Shown here: positions 59,421 to 64,000 of the stretch, piece by piece
Layout: each line of letters begins with the position of its first letter
Position numbering within the stretch: the first letter of the stretch is position 1
Assembly: GCA_015680685.1 (NCBI GenBank)
Contig: MNCI01034690.1
Location: 478,657-542,656 of the forward strand
Direction of reading: 5' to 3'
Source: Gnetum montanum
Lineage: Eukaryota; Streptophyta; Gnetopsida; Gnetales; Gnetaceae
Length of the DNA: 64,000 nt
The notes under the pieces: generated by a model
Told to the model about the DNA's origin: nothing
What the model saw: only the letters and a program-made list of their open reading frames with translations
Database searches by the model: none
Program-made: the position numbers and the translations under genes

Positions 59421-62400
59421 TTTTTGTGACTATTTGGAACTAGATTGCCAACGTGGGGTAGCCTCACTATCTCATGACCTTGGGAGTCAAGGGATCAAAG
59501 GTGTTCTTTAAACAAGGCTTAGGTTCTTGTTGGTCTTTGGCAACACCATTGCCCAAATACCTCCAAATAAACTCACTAGTTATGAAACATACTAGACATG
59601 AGTATGCATTTTTTGTTGTGAATGTTGAAATGGTTTGGTGATGTATAAAACTATAATCAGCTATCATAAAAGAGATTTGGCTAACTTTGTCAAATACTGT
59701 AAGTTGTTGAAATTTCCTATAATGGTCCTTATAATACCTACTTGTAACAATAAAATTTTATAAAAAAATTGGAGCACAATTCTACTAATCTACTCCTAAT
59801 TTCCCCCAAAGAGAAAGTTCCAGAAGAAAACTAGAAACAAAGCAAGATTCAATGGACATAGAAAGAGGAAGAAAAGAAAGCAGATTTGTGTAAAATCTTA
59901 GATATTTAAGCAAGATAAATTAACATGAGGAAAAACTTCATAATAAATCCATTTCCAATTCAATAACTATGAATTGTCCAAACTTTTAGATCTCAACAAG
60001 CAATTTTATGAAGACAATCTTATTAGACTACCAAAAATTGTTGCATAAACCACATAGTACAATTCTCTATTTTAGCTAGTTAATAAATGTCAAAGATTGC
60101 ATTCAACAGAGCTTTCAAAAAATTTGACAATTTCTTGATTAAATACAAATGCAATAACTTTTAAAAATAAAGAAGCTATTTCAATCCCATCAAAATACCA
60201 AAGATTTTCCTAGATCCTCTATGCACAAAATAGGAAATTTCATTAAGACACTACTACTAAATTGTTCTTGAGGCTTCCAACAACCTAAGTTCTTATATCG
60301 CAAATCTCAATAGTAGCCTAATATTATGCAAAAATAGAGTTATAAAAGCAACCTAGGAAAAATCCCAAAATTAAATGCCAATCATGATACTATCTAAACC
60401 ATTAGCTATGCAATTAAAACAAAATGGGAAGAAATGAACTCACAACATTAAAATAAAGTAGCTGAATTGATGTCTTCAACAAGTCATCTTACAAGAATTC
60501 TTCAATTGTCTTTTTCCCAATCTTCCCCTCCCTTTTGATCTACCTATGAAGGCCCTTTTATAGTGATGTTAAGGAAATTACAATAATCATGAGAAGTTAA
60601 AGGCCTTACAAATATCTTAGACATATAAATTTATAACCACCCTAGAAGTTATAACTTCCATGGGAATTTTGAAAAATTTAAGCTATAGTTGCCAAGTGCT
60701 TCCTTGGTAAAAAATATAATAAAAGTTATCATAGGAAGTTATAATTTTCATAGAAACAAAAGGAATCATAGCCAAATGTCTTCTTCATATAGAAATTTGT
60801 ACAAATATTCCATAAATTATTCCTCTCCATTTTAAATTGAGTTTTTATATTAGTGGAACCAAGTAAACATATGATTGGTTGATCAAAGGAGATAACATAT
60901 GCTTAGACCAAGTGTGTAGGTATGTGTGTGTATTATATGATAATAACCATCGTTAGTTTAGGCAAAAAACTCATACTTTGTAACAACTCACAATTTCAAT
61001 GTCTCATAGATAAGCATTACCAGGGTCATTGCTAGACATGTCAAGAGAAATGATGCAAGCATCACCAACAACAACTTCAAAAAATTTACCTTGTAGCAAT
61101 GCAAGGTTAAGTTATCCAAATCTTGGTACATGTAGGGTTTGGTACCTCTTTTCATAGGTCATGCTTTTATGTGCAACTACCACAACTGAGGTCATTACAA
61201 CTTAATCATAATCAGAGTTCATTGTTGATGACATTTTAGAACTAGATAGCATTGAGATGGAGATAATGATGGCCTCTACAAGAAAAATGGAGGCTATAAT
61301 GATGATAGTGGAACAAGCACAAGAACTAGAAGCTAAGGTGGTAATGGAGCTCCCATGTCTTTTTGCAACTTTACTTGCCAGTGGAGTGATGATTGGCAAC
61401 ATTGCCATTTCAAATGAATCTTTTTATTGATTGTTTACATGTAGGTCTGTTAGATAGTTTTCCAAGAACACCCATTGTTCATATTTGTTTCATTTATTTT
61501 ATTTTTTGAAATAGTGGGATAAGCAAAAGCTCTCATGTCCATCCAAGTTGACCCTACTCTTGCATATTTTACCATTTAGAAATAAAATCAAAATAGAGCA
61601 ACTACAGAGTCTTGAGAAATGCTCAAGCAATAATTCCCCAACATTGTTAAGCCTCAGACAAAATGTAAAGGTTGGATTCACTTTTATTTTTCTGTGTATA
61701 TTCCTTTCTTGGTAGGTAATTTTTTGAGCACTAGAGGTACACTTGCGGTAGATGAGAAAATCATTATGGAATAGAGAATTGAGAACTAAGGAATAGGGTT
61801 GTGATGGATTTAATTCTTATTTTTGTCATGTCTCCATAATGATCTAATCCATCAATGCCATGCAGGCCACACTGAACACAGTATCGGTGATGATGTGAGT
61901 GTTAATGGAAATGAGTGATGGTGAGTGAAAACATTGAGCTAGATCCTTTGCTTGATTATTATTATATATATTTTTAAATTTCTGGAACTATAATGGTATT
62001 CCTACATTACCCCTTTGATGTTTTTTCTTTCCTTAGACTTGGAATTATAAAATCGCTAATATTCAAACTATCCATCCTCATCCAAAATATATGTGTGTGA
62101 ATTAAATGTGTTCACCCAAATATAATGGTTTTGCAATGGGCTTATCTTGGACAATGAATTAAACCTTAGGTACAGATAATATGAACAAATAGCATCACTA
62201 AATAGAATAGCTACCTAAATTTGAAATAGGTAAGATTAATAATAATCTTCAAGTGTATATCTTCACAACCCCTTTCTTAAAAAAAACTTATGCTACTTTT
62301 TATATTCCTACTTCATAATATGGCGAAAATGTGCCAACATTTCATTCCCCTCTTTTTACACTTTAGCTTTAAAACATAGAATTTATTGGAAACTTTTCTT

Positions 62401-62799
62401 TTTACTTAGAAATAGAAATCTTTTTTGAGGAAAATATTCATCAAACTTAAGGTTTGATGAAATAAAAACCTCATTTCTAATAAAACTTAGGAAACTATAC
62501 AAACTGAATATCATATAAACTATTCTATGGGTGGAAAGTGAATAGTTAAACTCTTTTAGGAATTTTCATATCATGAATCCTTTCATATCACATCTTAGTT
62601 GTGATGAATGCTTTTCTTTCCTCTTCTTGCCTCATTGAAGTTTCATCTTGGTCTTCACCTTTATCTTCCACAACTATTTTTTTTTCTCCTTTGCATCCAT
62701 CTCTTTAGCCATTGATTTCTAAGGTTCTCCCTAATTAGATGCTTCTATGTCTTAAGACATAAAAGCTTCTCCCCAAGAATCATCTATACTAGATTTTCT
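59421..62799. other. Long stretch without a recognised gene
   Basis: No family motif on either strand. The minus strand at 60,551-60,562 has CTATAAAAGGGCC, a good TATA box, in an AT-rich context typical of LTRs. It may be the promoter of the right LTR-F or of another LTR, but no repeat partner was seen. The 66-codon minus frame at 59,467-59,667 reads like a protein (FIWRYLGNGVAKDQQEPK) but is unplaced. Confidence 0.4.
60551..60562 (-). promoter_or_regulatory. Candidate TATA box
   Basis: Minus strand TATAAAAGGGCC. It stands out in a region without coding and fits an LTR promoter. Support is the sequence alone. Confidence 0.35.
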
Positions 62800-63168
62800 T
62801 TAATCTTCAACATGAGTATTACATTCATGGAAGCTACCCCAAACATTAGAATTTATGAAAAGTCCATTAGTGAGAAATCTAAACTCATCTAAAAGCCATA
62901 GTAGGAAAGGGCTTACGCTTGATGCTCCATGGGTGGTTACCTTACAATAGGTTCTCAACACATGTTCTAGAGAACATCCCATGACATATGGGATAAATGG
63001 CCTTCTTACTACTCTTTCTCCAAGAATCATCTTCTTCCTCATACTTAAACACTTCACTTGCTTTCTCCACTTAAGTCTTGGATTAAGAAATGATGTAATC
63101 CTAAGAAATCCACATCTCTTTTTATAGTGTAAAGAAAGTTTGAAATTCCCAATACTTTCACTAACCAA
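62800..63168 (-). CDS. 122-codon ORF, unknown
   Basis: An uninterrupted minus-strand frame from ATG at 63,168 to a stop at 62,800. The composition is protein-like, with balanced charged and aromatic residues (KWRKQVKCLSMRKKMILGE, VVRRPFIPYVMGCSLEHVL, SPFLLWLLDEFRFLTNG). After the stop the same frame goes on with a Lys/Glu-rich tail to about 62,580, and ahead of the ATG it continues for several codons. It therefore looks like the surviving part of a longer, broken protein. I know no family for it. No transposon domain adjoins it. Confidence 0.35.
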   Translation of the reverse strand: MVSESIGNFKLSLHYKKRCGFLRITSFLNPRLKWRKQVKCLSMRKKMILGERVVRRPFIPYVMGCSLEHVLRTYCKVTTHGASSVSPFLLWLLDEFRFLTNGLFINSNVWGSFHECNTHVED

Positions 63169-63812
63169 CTTTGCTACTTCGCCAAAATTAATTATCTTTC
63201 CATCATTATACAGTAGGCCAATTTGAATTTCACTATATGGTTATTGAAATTAATTCATCACTAAGTAATTATTTAACCATCACTCCCACTAATACACATG
63301 ACAAGTAATGATTACTTGAGATAATATAAATTAAATAATTTAACTAACATTTTAAATTAAATATTATTTCAACTAGTACTCTAAGATATACATGTTTTAA
63401 ATATGCTATATAGGCTTATCTAAACATACGTATAGGATATATATGTTATGGTTAAATGTTATATAAGACTATAAGTATGTTGCTNCTCTATTTCATCTAG
63501 CATTGATAAGTTGTCTGTATCTCCAGATAATTATTTCCTGATTTGAAATGAACCAGTCCATATTATTGAAAACTTATTTTCCTTTTTCATATACCATAAT
63601 AATATAAGATCGATAACCTTAAAAGTCCTTTTCAGATCCTTTCTATTTAACCACCTTTTGAGTTAAGAATCATTCTTTAATAAATTATCTTTAGCTTTAT
63701 CCATTTCGACTTCTTTTTTGATGAGCAAAGTCATGAAACTTCTATCTTTATTAGTTTTCTTAGTATATTTTTGCACAAAATCTAATGTCGAAGTTATAAT
63801 TCTATTCATAAT
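63169..63812. other. No gene; one undetermined base
   Basis: AT-rich and featureless, with an n at 63,484. The 62-codon frame at 63,718 runs into the LTR at 63,813 and is not supported. Confidence 0.5.
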
Positions 63813-64000
63813 TGATGAGTGGCAAGGTACCCTTATGCCCAACCATACAAATCACAAAGTGTTTATGCACAATCTAGTCAAATTCTGTGGACTCTATAGT
63901 TTCTAGTGCACTAGTCTTCTAGGAAGTGAAACTTTCCCTAATGGTCATTCGTTGTTTTCACAATTACACTTATGAAGTACAAAGGTATGGTTAAGTGTAA
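63813..64000 (-). repeat. LTR of the B/E family, left end, cut by window edge
   Basis: TGATGAGTGGCAAGGTACCC, then the ATGCCCAACCATA..AATCAC and ACACTTATGAAGTACAA segments, as in LTR-E at 47,260 and 52,466. The rest lies outside the window. Confidence 0.75.

Noticed and set aside
1-64000. One giant element bounded by LTR ends at 1-86 and 63,813-64,000
   Set aside because: The gag at 1.7-2.95 kb is at the wrong end for a minus-strand element, no primer site is visible left of 63,813, and similar LTR ends occur at other loci.
1-64000. tRNA, rRNA or other structural RNA genes
   Set aside because: I saw no A/B box pair with a foldable cloverleaf and no rRNA-like segment. Short matches to initiator tRNA are primer sites of LTR elements.

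Overview
This window is non-genic DNA from a large plant nuclear genome: AT-rich, poor in CpG, with no intact host gene and layer upon layer of decayed LTR retrotransposons and one LINE. Many initiator-tRNA-Met type primer sites, plant lineages (Tat and chromodomain Gypsy, a Copia gag with a UBN2-like fold) and very old, unremoved nests suggest a gymnosperm or another very large plant genome. That taxonomic guess is inference.

The layout is a set of nested insertions that can be read from split features. A plus-strand LINE starts at about 5.3 kb. It is cut at 8,899 and resumes at 45,353, where its C-terminal zinc-finger region reappears. The 36.4 kb between is element C (8,901-45,352), an LTR element on the minus strand with a target duplication CATATT, a primer site and a purine tract. 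Its own interior has no recognisable gag or pol. It carries a glycoside hydrolase family 81 endo-1,3-beta-glucanase sequence and a CCR4-like exonuclease domain, both as pseudogenes in the element's sense direction. Element A, a Tat-lineage Ty3/Gypsy, is inserted in the GH81 sequence and separates its two halves (43.5-43.8 kb and 12.3-13.1 kb) by about 30 kb.

Element A reads on the minus strand: LTR 42.1-43.3 kb, gag 39.75-41.3 kb, gag end and protease 34.2-36.1 kb, RT 23.6-24.6 kb, RNase H, a second RNase H, and integrase to 21.3 kb. Three things interrupt it. Element D (36,111-39,746) is a gag-only Copia with two LTRs and a 7-bp target duplication. Block G (about 24.9-33.8 kb, plus strand) holds a degenerate array of about 187-bp units followed by a multi-exon pseudogene of unknown function. 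Element B (14.2-20.2 kb) is a non-autonomous Gypsy with a gag, and an assembly gap covers most of its 5' LTR.

Right of the LINE lies element F (46.9 to at least 59.4 kb), a minus-strand chromodomain Gypsy with RT, RNase H, integrase and chromodomain remnants. Its left LTR is split by element E (47,260-53,302), whose LTRs are of the B family and whose single long ORF is of unknown type. The right LTR of F preserves an unoccupied version of the E target. The window begins with the end of one B-like LTR and ends with the start of another. At 0.1-5.2 kb and 59.4-63.8 kb little can be named beyond a Gypsy gag and an unidentified 122-codon ORF. No working gene set is present; the interest lies in the captured genes, the arrays and the insertion record.
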